From an uncultured Bacilli bacterium (GTDB taxonomy: Bacteria; Bacillota_I; Bacilli_A; RF39; UBA660), in the NCBI GenBank assembly GCA_934183185.1, contig CAKPSO010000003.1:11570-75569 (forward strand): a stretch of DNA of 64,000 bases, in the 5' to 3' direction. The translations under genes and the position numbers were made by a program. Position 1 is the stretch's first letter. Each line of letters starts with the position of its first letter. Positions 26,256-35,827 of the stretch are shown piece after piece. The notes under the pieces were generated by a model. The model saw nothing but the letters and a program-made list of their open reading frames with translations. It made no database searches and had not been told where the DNA came from.

Positions 26256-27407
26256 TTAAAAGCTAAGTCTGCCAACCACTATATCTCTTAAATTATCTCC
26301 TAATATTTGTAGAAAGTTTTTCTTACTTACATTTTTATTAACTATAAGATCATATTTCCCTATCAAATTATTACCATCAAATACCTTTAGTTTGCCAACT
26401 ACATCATTCTTTTTTAATGGTAAAGAAATTTTATCAAGTTCAACTTTTTGAGTATATTCTTTAGCTGCCTCATTCTTCTTTTTCAAAATAGAAATTTCTT
26501 CTTTAGTAACAATTTCAACTTTCCCACTATTACTACGTTCAACTTTTACCTTATCGACAACTTCATCTTTCTTTCTTAAAACAGATACCTCGTAAAGATT
26601 AAAGCCATAATCAAGTAAGGCTGTTGTTTCCTGATTTCTTACTTTACTAACATCTTCCCCTAACACGATAGCTAATATTCGCATACCATTACGTTTACTA
26701 GTTACTGCCATACAGTACTTAGCAGCATCAGTAAACCCAGTTTTTAATCCATCAGCGCCCTCATAAAACCTAACCAATTTATTAGTATTAACTAACCAAA
26801 ATTTATTAGGAGTATCAACTCTTAAATAATCTTCATATAAAGAAGAAAATTCAAATATCTGCTCATGCTTCATAAGTTCTCTAGCTATAATACTTAAATC
26901 ATAAGCAGAAGAATAATGATTATCTTGATCTAATCCAGTAGGATTAACGAAATTAGTATTTTTAAGGCCTAATTCACGTACCTTATCCATCATCATCTTC
27001 ACAAAATTATCTTCACTACCAGCAATTCTTTCAGCTAACGCAACTGTAGCATCATTAGCAGAAGCCATACTAATACCTTTCATCAGATCTCTAACCGTCA
27101 TTTCTTCACCAGGTTGTAAGTATATTTGAGTACCACCATATCCAGAAGCATTACTACTTACTTTGATAACTTCATCCCACTTCAAAGTGCCTTTCTCAAT
27201 ACTTTCTAGAATTAATAATTGAGACATCATCTTAGTTAAAGAAGCAACTGCTACTCTATCGTTCATGTTTTTTTCAAATAATACAGTTCCAGTATTAACC
27301 TCCACTAAAATAGCATTTCTAGCATTTGTAGCTAATTTTTCTTCAGCTCTAACCCAAACAGGAACACTTAATAAAAAAATACTAAAAATAACAAATATTT
27401 TTTTCAC
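26256..27407 (-). CDS. dacF: D-alanyl-D-alanine carboxypeptidase, DacF type
   Basis: 383 residues from a GTG start with GAGGTG upstream. Signal peptide (1-21), then a class A low-molecular-weight PBP: Ser56-LTK-Lys59, SAN at 116-118 and KTG in GLKTGFTDAA. The last 100 residues are the PBP5-type stalk domain. It trims the terminal D-Ala from spore or cell peptidoglycan. The order dacF ... spoIIAA-sigF-spoVA is conserved with Bacillus even though other genes have come between, which supports DacF over other paralogs. Confidence 0.9.
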   Translation of the reverse strand: MKKIFVIFSIFLLSVPVWVRAEEKLATNARNAILVEVNTGTVLFEKNMNDRVAVASLTKMMSQLLILESIEKGTLKWDEVIKVSSNASGYGGTQIYLQPGEEMTVRDLMKGISMASANDATVALAERIAGSEDNFVKMMMDKVRELGLKNTNFVNPTGLDQDNHYSSAYDLSIIARELMKHEQIFEFSSLYEDYLRVDTPNKFWLVNTNKLVRFYEGADGLKTGFTDAAKYCMAVTSKRNGMRILAIVLGEDVSKVRNQETTALLDYGFNLYEVSVLRKKDEVVDKVKVERSNSGKVEIVTKEEISILKKKNEAAKEYTQKVELDKISLPLKKNDVVGKLKVFDGNNLIGKYDLIVNKNVSKKNFLQILGDNLRDIVVGRLSF

Positions 27408-27503
27408 TCTTTACACCTCACTTAAAAATATGCTAATAAAAAAAAGATATTAATATTTTGTAATAAGATAATAAAAAGATGATATTATTAAATAGGTGAG
27501 ATT

Positions 27504-28322
27504 ATGAAAAAAGCAAATAAACTTATACTTATAATTATTATAATTATATTAACCATAGGATGCAGTAAAGATAATAAGCCTACTATTAAAGAAAAAGAAA
27601 TTAATAATAAAATAAATACTTCTATTTCTTACTATAAAAAAGAAAACTATAATCGCTATTTAAATTATAAAAGTAAAAATAAAAATTTAAGTGATGAAGA
27701 CATAATCACATATGTAAATATTGGACTAGATATGCCATACTACACTAATACTAAAGAAACTCCAGACTTAAATAAAATTTATATCCTATCAAATAAATAT
27801 TTATATATGCCTAGTACTTATACACCAGACAATTTAACTATTATCAATTCTGAGTACACAAATGGTACTAAAAAATTAGTTAGTTATGCCAAAGAAGCAT
27901 TTGAAAAACTAGCAACTGATGCCAAAAAAGAAGGTTTTACTATTAGAGCCATTTCAGCCTACCGTTCCTATCAATACCAAGAAGTTTTATATAATAAATA
28001 TGTAAGTCAAGATGGAGTAGAAAAAGCTGATACCTACTCTGCTAGACCTGGATACTCTGAGCATCAAACTGGATTAGTAGTAGATGTAGATAACGGTATA
28101 ATTGATTTTAATAAATTTGAAAGCACCAAAGAATTTACTTGGATGAGTGAAAATTCTTACAAATATGGATTTATTTTAAGATATCCAAAAGATAAAGAAA
28201 ATATAACTGGATATACTTATGAAGCATGGCACTATCGCTATGTAGGGCCTGAAATAGCCACGAAAATAAAAAATTTAAATATTACTTTTGATGAATACTA
28301 CACAAAATATATTAGTAATTAA
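27504..28322 (+). CDS. VanY-type D,D-carboxypeptidase lipoprotein
   Basis: 272 residues. A lipobox (LTIGC, Cys20) follows a short hydrophobic head, so the protein is anchored in the outer face of the membrane. The C-terminal VanY/LAS domain has SAYRSYQYQ, the zinc motif SEHQTGLVVDV and WHYRYVG. It should cut D-Ala-D-Ala ends or related peptides in the wall. It is read away from dacF, and a terminator follows its stop. No vancomycin-resistance genes are nearby, so a housekeeping or sporulation role is more likely. Confidence 0.9.
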   Translation: MKKANKLILIIIIIILTIGCSKDNKPTIKEKEINNKINTSISYYKKENYNRYLNYKSKNKNLSDEDIITYVNIGLDMPYYTNTKETPDLNKIYILSNKYLYMPSTYTPDNLTIINSEYTNGTKKLVSYAKEAFEKLATDAKKEGFTIRAISAYRSYQYQEVLYNKYVSQDGVEKADTYSARPGYSEHQTGLVVDVDNGIIDFNKFESTKEFTWMSENSYKYGFILRYPKDKENITGYTYEAWHYRYVGPEIATKIKNLNITFDEYYTKYISN

Positions 28323-28358
28323 AAAGAATATAGGATTGTCTCTATATTCTTTTACTAT
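28323..28358 (+). terminator. Terminator of the VanY-like gene
   Basis: Perfect 11-bp stem AAAGAATATAG/CTATATTCTTT, 8-nt loop, then a T-rich tail. The right arm also holds the stop codon of the small minus-strand frame. Confidence 0.8.
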
Positions 28359-28452
28359 TTTCTAATTTTTCTTCAATTCTTGAACACTTAGCTGAAATTC
28401 TAAACAATGAATAATCAAAAATTAAAATTATTCCAATTAATATGTATATCAT
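28342..28452 (-). CDS. Possible 36-residue membrane peptide after pdp
   Basis: A small frame starts 8 bp after the pdp stop, with AGGTG five bases before its ATG (28452). It would encode one membrane span (MIYILIGIILIFDYSLF) and a charged tail (CSRIEEKLENSKRI). Spacing, ribosome site and plan look like a real small membrane protein translated from the pdp message, but the length is short and there is no relative I recognise. Confidence 0.45.
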   Translation of the reverse strand: MIYILIGIILIFDYSLFRISAKCSRIEEKLENSKRI

Positions 28453-28460
28453 TTCACACC

Positions 28461-29732
28461 TCATAATATTTCTTCATGTAAGAAAGACTCATCTTCTATG
28501 GTATAAAAATCAGTAATATCAATATCAACAGGCTTAGCATCTTCCTTTAAATATAATGTACATAATACATCACCAATATTAACATTATTACCAATTTTCT
28601 TCTTTAAGACTATCCCAACTGATGGATCGATTTTATCCTCTTTAGTAACTCTTCCACCACCTAAATCAAGTGATAGTTTACCAAAACGATATGCATCCAT
28701 ATCTATGATATGTCCACTCTTAGTAGAAGTTACATCCTGTTTATTCTTACTAACTCTTAAAGCATCAATATGCCCACCCTGGGCTTCAACCATCTCTAAA
28801 AATTTCTGTAGAGCACGCCCACTTTTTAGACTTTCATCTACTCTTCTAGCTGCTTCTTCTATTGAGATATCTAATCCAAGTTCTACCATTTTACTAGCTA
28901 AAGCTTTGCATAAGGCAACTAAATAATTATTTTCCTGATTAGATAAAATTTTCATTACCTCTAATACTTCTAAGGCATTCCCAATAGAAGTACCTAAAGG
29001 TACATCCATATAAGTTATCATCGTTTCTACATCACGATTATACTTTTTACCAATTAATTTCATAATCTTAGAAATTTTAACAGCATCCTCTTTAGTCTTT
29101 AATAAAGCACCCTCACCTACTTTAACATCTAAAACTATCTTTGATGCTCCACTAGCAATCTTTTTACTCATAATACTAGAAGCAATTAAAGGGATAGATT
29201 CAACAGTACCTGTAACATCACGAAGTGCATAAACCTTTTTATCAAGTGGAGCTAAATCAGTAGTTTGACTGATAATCGCAAATCCTACAGTATTAAGTTG
29301 ATTAATAAATTCCTCCGTAGTTAAATTAACTCTAAACCCAGGAATACTCTCAAGTTTATCAATAGTACCACCAGTATGCCCAAGACCTCTACCACTCATT
29401 TTAGGAACCTTTACTCCTAAAGAAGCTGCAATACTACCTACTACTAAAGTAGTCTTATCACCAACACCACCAGTAGAATGTTTATCTACAGTTACACCAT
29501 TAACTGAACTTAAATCTAATATCTCACCACTCTTAATAAAAATATCAGTTAATTCAAATATTTCTTCATTCTCCATTCCACGTAAGCATATTGCCATAAG
29601 TAATGAACTCATCTGATAATCTGGTATTTTGCCATTATAAAAGCCTAAAAAAGCATACTCTAACTCTTCTCTAGTTAATACCATACCAAGTCTTTTCTTA
29701 TTAATAATATCCACTATTGTCACTATAGCCAC
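28461..29732 (-). CDS. pdp: Pyrimidine-nucleoside (thymidine) phosphorylase
   Basis: 423 residues. The phosphate-binding and substrate blocks VDKHSTGGVGDKTTL and MSGRGLGHTGGTIDKLE are intact, as is the hinge and C-terminal lipoyl-like domain with DLGGGR. It splits thymidine, deoxyuridine or uridine with phosphate to give the base and (deoxy)ribose-1-phosphate. In Bacillus the pdp family sits near drm and pupG; here pdp stands upstream of dacF. Ends in TGA. Confidence 0.93.
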   Translation of the reverse strand: MAIVTIVDIINKKRLGMVLTREELEYAFLGFYNGKIPDYQMSSLLMAICLRGMENEEIFELTDIFIKSGEILDLSSVNGVTVDKHSTGGVGDKTTLVVGSIAASLGVKVPKMSGRGLGHTGGTIDKLESIPGFRVNLTTEEFINQLNTVGFAIISQTTDLAPLDKKVYALRDVTGTVESIPLIASSIMSKKIASGASKIVLDVKVGEGALLKTKEDAVKISKIMKLIGKKYNRDVETMITYMDVPLGTSIGNALEVLEVMKILSNQENNYLVALCKALASKMVELGLDISIEEAARRVDESLKSGRALQKFLEMVEAQGGHIDALRVSKNKQDVTSTKSGHIIDMDAYRFGKLSLDLGGGRVTKEDKIDPSVGIVLKKKIGNNVNIGDVLCTLYLKEDAKPVDIDITDFYTIEDESFLHEEIL

Positions 29733-29782
29733 CTTCTATTCTAAATATATTATACTAGATATTATTAAAAAATAATAGACCT

Positions 29783-29808
29783 AAAAAAAGATAACCATCA
29801 GGTTACCT
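29783..29808 (-). terminator. Terminator of the 29810 XRE gene
   Basis: Minus strand GGTAACC/GGTTATC (one G-U), 4-nt loop, TTTTTTT. It begins inside the stop region of the XRE gene. Confidence 0.75.
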
Positions 29809-29809
29809 C

Positions 29810-30166
29810 TTAACGTATTCTTCTTTCAATTAAATCAACCATTCTCTTTGGATCATCTAACATTTTTTCATACAAAGATTGATGATTGCGTAGTTCTTTG
29901 ATTAATTGCATTTCATTCTTAGCTAAATTAATCCCATATTTTTCATCATCACTAGCCACAACATATTCATCAGTACCTAAAAAGTAATTAATTTCTACAT
30001 TTAATTCATTAGCTAAATCAATTAATGTATCTAACGTTGGGGTTCTTACACCACTTTCATAACATGAAATACTAGTCTTAGTTAAACCAACTCTGCTTGC
30101 AAGTTCTTGCTGAGTTAAATGATTTAACTTACGAACCTCACGAAGTCTACTTTTAAATAGTAACAT
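29810..30166 (-). CDS. XRE-family regulator
   Basis: 118 residues. Residues 6-63 are a Cro/C1 helix-turn-helix (LTQQELASRVGLTKTSISCYESG, TLDTLIDLANEL). The tail (65-118) is helical and charged. It lies between ssb and pdp with its own terminator. The target is unknown; family members of this size are often SinR/HigA-like repressors. Confidence 0.85.
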   Translation of the reverse strand: MLLFKSRLREVRKLNHLTQQELASRVGLTKTSISCYESGVRTPTLDTLIDLANELNVEINYFLGTDEYVVASDDEKYGINLAKNEMQLIKELRNHQSLYEKMLDDPKRMVDLIERRIR

Positions 30167-30252
30167 ATCGATTCCTCCTAGTTCAATATAGAACCAATTA
30201 TAGAGAAATCATGTCGTATTTTGGGTTAAGTTAACTAGAAAGAAACTTTGTA

Positions 30253-30600
30253 CTAATTATCATGTTTTTCGGGTTCTTCTTTAGATTTAGAAGATAAAAA
30301 TGTTACTTTTTCAGCAACTACTTCTAAACGATTAACATTACCTGTCTCTTTTTCTACTATTCTAGATTGAAGTCTACCTTTTACTCCAACAATATCCCCT
30401 TTACCACAATACTCAACAGTAGAGGCAGCAACATTATCCCATAAAAGACAATCAATAAAATCAGTATCATATTCACCATTCATATTTTTAAAGCTACGAG
30501 GAACAGCTAACGTTATATAAGACATTCTCTTACCATTTTCTGATTCCCTTAACTCTGGCTTACGTACTAATCTTCCAACCAAAACCACCTGATTTAACAT
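30253..30600 (-). CDS. ssb: Single-stranded DNA-binding protein (short form)
   Basis: 115 residues, one OB fold: MLNQVVLVGRLVRKPELRES, then DTDFIDCLLWDNVA and GDIVGVKGRLQSR. The acidic tail ends EEPEKHDN and lacks the DDDIPF tip that the main SSB uses to bind partners, so this could be a second SSB, for instance one used in competence or on mobile DNA, rather than the housekeeping copy of rpsF-ssb-rpsR. GAAAGGAGGG precedes the ATG. Confidence 0.88.
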   Translation of the reverse strand: MLNQVVLVGRLVRKPELRESENGKRMSYITLAVPRSFKNMNGEYDTDFIDCLLWDNVAASTVEYCGKGDIVGVKGRLQSRIVEKETGNVNRLEVVAEKVTFLSSKSKEEPEKHDN

Positions 30601-30675
30601 ATTATCCCTCCTTTCTGCTCTAATACTACCCTAAACAAAAATTAAAAGCAAATCGCAGAAATTAAAAATTCTAGA

Positions 30676-30726
30676 CAAAATAAAAGAGAAAAAAGAATTT
30701 TCCCTAGGAGAATTTTCATTTTTCTC
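30676..30726 (-). terminator. Terminator of the suf operon
   Basis: A long imperfect hairpin (GAGAAAAA ... TTTTTCTC, with a GAATTTTC core) with T-rich sequence following on the minus strand, 37 bp past the sufB stop. Confidence 0.65.
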
Positions 30727-30763
30727 ATTAAAAAGTACCATAAATAATTAAAAACATACAAAT

Positions 30764-32080
30764 TTAAATTTTTTTAAGTAATTGATTCAATTCTACTGCA
30801 TATTCCATAGGTAATTCTTCTCTAAACTTCTCCAAGAAACCTAAAATAATAAGTTCCATGGCTCTTTCTCTATCTATACCTCTACTCATTAAATAGAATA
30901 ATTTATCTTCATTTATCTTTGAAACAGTAGCTTCATGCTCAATACTACTACTAGTATTTAAAACTTCATTTACAGGAACTGTATCACTTTTAGAAAGATT
31001 ATCTAAAATTAAAGTATCACATTTAACCATAGCTATACTATTATCTGCATCTTTACCAATAGATACTTTACCACGATATGTAGCATTACCACCATTCTTA
31101 GCAATACTCTTAGAAAGAATATTACTACGTGTATTTTTTCCAATATGAATCATTCTAGCACCTGTATCTTGCTCCTGATGATTAGTAGCAACACTAATCG
31201 TAATACAAGTACCATTAGATCTATCACCCTTTAATACACAACATGGATATTTCATAGTGATGTTACTTCCAATATTACCATCAATCCATTCCATAGTACC
31301 ATCAGTATCAACTAAAGCTCTCTTAGTAACTAAATTATTAACATTAGTAGCCCAATTTTGAATAGTACTATAACGGCATTTACTTCTTTTGCCAACATAT
31401 ATCTCAACTACTGCCGCATGCAAACTAGACTCACTATAATTAGGTGCAGTACACCCTTCAATATAATGAAGTTCACTATCATGATCAACTATAATTAATG
31501 TTCTTTCAAACTGTCCCATACTACGACTACTAATACGAAAATAACTTTGAAGTGGGCGATCCAACTTAGTATAAGGTGGAATATAAATAAAACTACCACC
31601 ACTAAATACTGAACCATTTAATGCCGCAAACTTATTTTCAATATTAGAAACAATTTTCCCAAAATACTTTCTAGCTATATCAGGATAATGTTTTAAACCA
31701 TCTTCAATAGATGTAAAAATAATATTTTTCTTACGAAGTTCATCTATCATATTATGGTAAATTACTTCACTCTCGTATTGAACACCCATTCCATCTAAAT
31801 GATTTTCACTTTCTAATACTCCTAAATTATCAAGTTCATCACGAATCTTCTTAGAAACGTCATCCCAATCACCAGTAATTTCTGAATTATTACTAACATC
31901 TTGTCCCTTGTAATAAATAACTTCATCAAAATTAATATCTATTTTAGGTCCAAATGAAGGTAATTCAATCTTATTAAAATAATCATAACTTTTCTTCCTA
32001 TAGTCAAGAACCCATTTATCTTCTTTCTTAATATCAGAAATTTTCTGAATTGTATCACTACTAAGTCCTCTTAATTCCAT
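30764..32080 (-). CDS. sufB: Fe-S cluster assembly scaffold SufB
   Basis: 438 residues, right-handed beta-helix scaffold. The SufB marks are VIYYKGQ, SGGSFIYIPPYTKLDRPLQSYFRI, EGCTAPNY and the C-terminal SRGIDRERAMELIILGFLE. With SufC and SufD it builds a [4Fe-4S] cluster. Last gene of the sufC-D-S-U-B order common to Bacillota. Confidence 0.96.
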   Translation of the reverse strand: MELRGLSSDTIQKISDIKKEDKWVLDYRKKSYDYFNKIELPSFGPKIDINFDEVIYYKGQDVSNNSEITGDWDDVSKKIRDELDNLGVLESENHLDGMGVQYESEVIYHNMIDELRKKNIIFTSIEDGLKHYPDIARKYFGKIVSNIENKFAALNGSVFSGGSFIYIPPYTKLDRPLQSYFRISSRSMGQFERTLIIVDHDSELHYIEGCTAPNYSESSLHAAVVEIYVGKRSKCRYSTIQNWATNVNNLVTKRALVDTDGTMEWIDGNIGSNITMKYPCCVLKGDRSNGTCITISVATNHQEQDTGARMIHIGKNTRSNILSKSIAKNGGNATYRGKVSIGKDADNSIAMVKCDTLILDNLSKSDTVPVNEVLNTSSSIEHEATVSKINEDKLFYLMSRGIDRERAMELIILGFLEKFREELPMEYAVELNQLLKKI

Positions 32081-32100
32081 GATATCACCAACTTTTCTAT

Positions 32101-32520
32101 TTACATTTTATCAATTACTTTTTTCAATGATTCAAACGGTAAGAAAGCACACTTTTTACGATTAGGTTGTTTATAAATTTCATCATAAACATTTAACTCT
32201 CCAAGTATTTCCTTATCATATGGCTTTTCATCTAACATATTTTCATACTGTGTTAATATCTGCAAAGCTTCTTCCCTACTTTTTCCAATAAGTAAACGAA
32301 TCATAATACTAGTAGCACTAGTACTAATAGCACATGCTTCTCCATCAAAATGAATATCTTTAATGATTCCATCTTCTAATTGATACTGTATATCCAAATT
32401 ATCAATACAACTTTCATTATTAGTATTCAATGTAATAGAATTACTATCATCTACTAAACCACGATTAAGTGGATTTTGATAATTATCTAGTATAATTTCT
32501 CTTCTTATATTAGGATCCAT
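32101..32520 (-). CDS. sufU: Sulfur carrier SufU
   Basis: 139 residues, IscU-like fold. The zinc ligands are at ESCIDN (Bacillus has CGD), GEACAIS and KKCAFLPF. It takes the persulfide from SufS and passes it to SufBCD. It is 10 bp from sufS and 20 bp from sufB. Confidence 0.94.
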   Translation of the reverse strand: MDPNIRREIILDNYQNPLNRGLVDDSNSITLNTNNESCIDNLDIQYQLEDGIIKDIHFDGEACAISTSATSIMIRLLIGKSREEALQILTQYENMLDEKPYDKEILGELNVYDEIYKQPNRKKCAFLPFESLKKVIDKM

Positions 32521-32530
32521 ATTATCACCT

Positions 32531-33724
32531 CTATAATATAATTTTAAATATATCTTTACTTTCTATTAGTGCCTTTACTAATTGATCAATTTCTTCCTTA
32601 GTATTATATAAATAAAAACTAATACGACATGTATTTTTAACATTTAAATCTTCTTTTAATATTTTAGCACAGTGATTACCAGCTCTAACACAAATATGAT
32701 AATAATTTAAGTAAACAGCTGTATCTTGACTAAATACATCTTTAATATTAAATGCTACTATTCCACCAGGAATATCTTTATTATATACTTCAATATTATC
32801 TATATCTTCAAGTTTTGAAACTAAATACTGTTTTAATTCCATTTCATAAGCTTGAATTTTATCCATACCAATTTTATTTAAGTAATCGATAGCTGCCCCC
32901 ATGCCAATCACGCCAGCAATATTAGGAGTACCAGCTTCAAGCCTAGATGGCAAGTTTTTATATTCTACTACACCAGTACTATCAAAACTAGTATTCATAC
33001 CTCCACCTACACTAGTAGGATATAAATCTTCTAATAATTCTTCTTTTCCATAAAGAACGCCTACTCCTGTTGGGCCTAACATTTTATGAGCTGAAAAAGC
33101 TAGAAAATCTATATTTAATTCCTGCACATCTACTTTTCTATGGGGAACACTTTGAGCTCCATCAACTACAAAGTAAATACCTCTATTCTTACATATTTTA
33201 CCAATATCATAAATAGGTCTAAGATCACCTAAAACATTAGTAACATGTGCAAGTGATATAACTTTAGTTCTATCAGTAATACTATTAATAACATTATCAA
33301 TAGTTACTAAATGATTATCAAGTGGAATATATTTTACTATAATCCCCATTTCTTTTTCTAACTCCAACCAAGGAAGTACATTAGAAGCATGTTCAGCTTT
33401 AGTAATTAAAACTTCATCTCCTGGCTTTAGTTTTCTTTTCATAAAACCAAACACAACTCTATTTAAAGAATCAGTAGCACCAGCAGTAAATATAATTTCT
33501 CTACTATTATTAGCATTAATAAAATCTCTTACTTTGTCACGAACCCCTTCATACATAATATCTACTTTTAAACTATTATCATAGTCTCCCCTATGACTAT
33601 TAGCAGTATACTTAGTATAGTATTCAACAACCTTATCAACTACACATTTAGGTTTCAAAGTAGTAGCCCCATTATCAAAATATATAATACCGGTATCTAA
33701 TATTTCAAAATCATCACGATTCAT
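32531..33724 (-). CDS. sufS: Cysteine desulfurase SufS
   Basis: 397 residues, class V aminotransferase fold. Substrate and cofactor residues: FDNGATTLKP at the start, HVTNVLGD, VDGAQSVPHRKVD, the PLP lysine in FSAHKMLGPTG, and the active Cys in RAGNHCAKIL (the usual text is RAGHHCAQ). It removes sulfur from cysteine and gives it to SufU. Confidence 0.95.
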   Translation of the reverse strand: MNRDDFEILDTGIIYFDNGATTLKPKCVVDKVVEYYTKYTANSHRGDYDNSLKVDIMYEGVRDKVRDFINANNSREIIFTAGATDSLNRVVFGFMKRKLKPGDEVLITKAEHASNVLPWLELEKEMGIIVKYIPLDNHLVTIDNVINSITDRTKVISLAHVTNVLGDLRPIYDIGKICKNRGIYFVVDGAQSVPHRKVDVQELNIDFLAFSAHKMLGPTGVGVLYGKEELLEDLYPTSVGGGMNTSFDSTGVVEYKNLPSRLEAGTPNIAGVIGMGAAIDYLNKIGMDKIQAYEMELKQYLVSKLEDIDNIEVYNKDIPGGIVAFNIKDVFSQDTAVYLNYYHICVRAGNHCAKILKEDLNVKNTCRISFYLYNTKEEIDQLVKALIESKDIFKIIL

Positions 33725-33738
33725 ACTACCCCTCCCTT

Positions 33739-34470
33739 CTATATATTATTAATCTTAGAAATAAACTTATCAGTCTCCTCCATAGATAATAACATTTTAC
33801 CTACTAAAAAGGATTGTATTAATAATAAACGTGCCTTATCTTCATCTATTCCTCTACTCATCAAATAAAACATATCATCACTAGAAAACGATCCAATATA
33901 AGCAGAATGTTCAGCTTCAACATCATAATTATCAATGAACAAATTAGGCAAAATTCTTGATAAATTAGCATAATCAGTAATAATTTTATTATCCTGTAAA
34001 CAAACACATCCAAAACTTTCTTTACTAACTACCCCATTAACATCAAATATTAGTTTATGATTATCTAACACAAGTCCATTATTAATAAGAGAACTCTTAG
34101 TATCACTTTCTTCATGTAAAACTGTAAATTTAACTTTAGAATCCTTAGAAATAACAGTACTATAAATAAATTCTAAAACAGCACCTCTACCTGATAAAGA
34201 AATTCTAACATTATTATTACCATTAAAAATCAAACTATCAACACGTAAATTACTATTTTCATTTAAAATAATATTAAGATTAGTATTAACATTACTACCA
34301 AGTATCTTAACATGACAGTTAACATTATCATTAACCGTAATATTGATATCATTTAAATAATCATTAAGTTCCAAATAAACATTACTATCTTCTTTAATAA
34401 TAATATTTTTCTGTCCCAATAATTTAGCATCATCTACTATTTTACCATTGTTCAATAATAGTTTATTCAT
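33739..34470 (-). CDS. sufD: Fe-S cluster assembly protein SufD
   Basis: 243 residues from the ATG at 34470, which overlaps the sufC stop by 8 bp; the open frame upstream adds five unlikely residues. It is short for SufD (about 430 in Bacillus), keeping mainly the beta-helix core and the C-terminal EHSAYIGSFSSDDMFYLMSRGIDEDKARLLL block, which contains the conserved His that helps bind the cluster. Place in the operon between sufC and sufS makes the call firm. Confidence 0.88.
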   Translation of the reverse strand: MNKLLLNNGKIVDDAKLLGQKNIIIKEDSNVYLELNDYLNDINITVNDNVNCHVKILGSNVNTNLNIILNENSNLRVDSLIFNGNNNVRISLSGRGAVLEFIYSTVISKDSKVKFTVLHEESDTKSSLINNGLVLDNHKLIFDVNGVVSKESFGCVCLQDNKIITDYANLSRILPNLFIDNYDVEAEHSAYIGSFSSDDMFYLMSRGIDEDKARLLLIQSFLVGKMLLSMEETDKFISKINNI

Positions 34471-35227
34471 GAGTAGTAGTCCCACTTACATCATTCACAC
34501 ATTCAAAGCCATTTTCTTCTATTTGTTTAGCTAAACTACTCGAACCAGTCTCAACAATCTTACCATCTTTCATAACATGAACATAATTAGGGTGAATATA
34601 ATCTAAAATACGAGAATAATGAGTAATAATTAAAACTGAAGTATTAGGATTTTCTTTTAAATAATCATTAATATTATCACAGACAATTCTCAAACTATCT
34701 ACATCAAGTCCAGAATCAAGTTCATCTAATATTATGAAACTAGGTTTTAAAATCTTTACCTGTAATATTTCATTTTTCTTTCTTTCTCCACCAGAAAAAT
34801 CTTTATTAATAGAACGATGCATCATAGCAGGATCCATTTTTAATTCTTTCATGCCTTTTTCCATTAATTGAATAAACTGATAAATCCCGATACTATTACC
34901 AATTTTACTAGTAAGTGCAGTTTTCAAAAATTCACTATTACTAACCCCATCTATACTTAATGGTGATTGCATAACTAGAAAAATACCCTTTCTACTACGT
35001 TCATCTACTTGAAGATTTAAAATAGATTCATCATTATATATAATATCTCCACCAGTAACTATATAATCACTACTACCCATAATTACCTTAGATAAGGTAC
35101 TCTTACCTACACCATTAGGTCCCATAATAGCATGAATACTACCATCTTCAATAGTCAAAGAAAAATTATCAAGTATTTTCTTGTCATCCTTTGTAACTAC
35201 ATCTATATTATTAATTACTAAACTCAT
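34463..35227 (-). CDS. sufC: Fe-S assembly ATPase SufC
   Basis: 254 residues from the ATG at 35227 (six bases after AGGTG). Walker A GPNGVGKSTL, the SufC signature FSGGERKKNEIL and Walker B FIILDELDSGLD are intact. It drives the SufBD scaffold. First gene of the suf operon; the 35228-35351 gap upstream is AT-rich with no riboswitch or IscR-like site that I can see. Confidence 0.96.
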   Translation of the reverse strand: MSLVINNIDVVTKDDKKILDNFSLTIEDGSIHAIMGPNGVGKSTLSKVIMGSSDYIVTGGDIIYNDESILNLQVDERSRKGIFLVMQSPLSIDGVSNSEFLKTALTSKIGNSIGIYQFIQLMEKGMKELKMDPAMMHRSINKDFSGGERKKNEILQVKILKPSFIILDELDSGLDVDSLRIVCDNINDYLKENPNTSVLIITHYSRILDYIHPNYVHVMKDGKIVETGSSSLAKQIEENGFECVNDVSGTTTHE

Positions 35228-35344
35228 AATCATCACCTATTCTATAATATCATTAAAATATATTTCTTTAAAGCAGATATAGTATAACATAAAACAACAT
35301 ATTTTTCTTTAAAAAGATGAATAAAATATATTTTTTTATTTCAA

Positions 35345-35396
35345 TATAATAGTGGATACTCGCTGTATTCACCAAAAATGCTTCGGCATTTTTTAT
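35345..35396 (+). ncRNA. Candidate two-hairpin leader or small RNA
   Basis: A TATAAT at 35345-35350 is followed by a hairpin GTGGATAC/GTATTCAC (35352-35372, one G-U) and by AAAAATGC-TTCG-GCATTTTT (35374-35393), a terminator with a UUCG tetraloop. The unit ends about 35 bp before the HIT gene. No clear -35 is seen. It could be a short RNA, an attenuator, or the end of an unseen transcript. Confidence 0.4.
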
Positions 35397-35429
35397 TTTT
35401 ATGATAAAATTAATTTGGAGAGTGATAAA

Positions 35430-35819
35430 ATGGATTGTTTATTTTGTAAAATTATTGAAGGTAGTATTCCTAGTAAAACTATTTATGAAGATGATATAGT
35501 TAAAGTATTTCTAGATATTAATCCCAATACTAATGGGCATTGTCTAGTAATACCTAAAAAGCATATTGTAACTATTGATGAAGCAGATGACGAGTTAATT
35601 AATCATATATTTAAAGTGATAAAAGAAATGCACAAAATACTAAAAGAAAAATTAAATATTGAGGGTTTGACTATATGCCAAAATAATAATCTTGGTCAAG
35701 AAGTAAAACATCTACATTTTCATTTAATTCCAAGATATAAAGTAGATAATTGGAAATTAGAATTTAATCAAGAAGATCTTAAAAATATAGATGAAATATA
35801 TAATATAATAACTAAATAG
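35430..35819 (+). CDS. HIT-family nucleotide hydrolase
   Basis: 129 residues from the ATG at 35430 (TTTGGAGAG upstream), where the protein begins MDCLFCKIIEGSIPSKTIYE, the standard HIT start; the frame is open further upstream only through the hairpins. The catalytic His triad is HLHFHLIP. Members split AMP from small adenylylated compounds. Monocistronic; a bidirectional terminator follows. Confidence 0.95.
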   Translation: MDCLFCKIIEGSIPSKTIYEDDIVKVFLDINPNTNGHCLVIPKKHIVTIDEADDELINHIFKVIKEMHKILKEKLNIEGLTICQNNNLGQEVKHLHFHLIPRYKVDNWKLEFNQEDLKNIDEIYNIITK

Positions 35820-35827
35820 TTACATAG

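Noticed and set aside
35228..35344. Riboswitch or IscR-type site before sufC
   Set aside because: Only AT-rich sequence with no recognisable aptamer or operator.
35352..35429. Longer N-terminus of the HIT protein from a GTG
   Set aside because: It would translate two hairpins, and the conserved family start is MDCLFCKI at 35430 with its own ribosome site.
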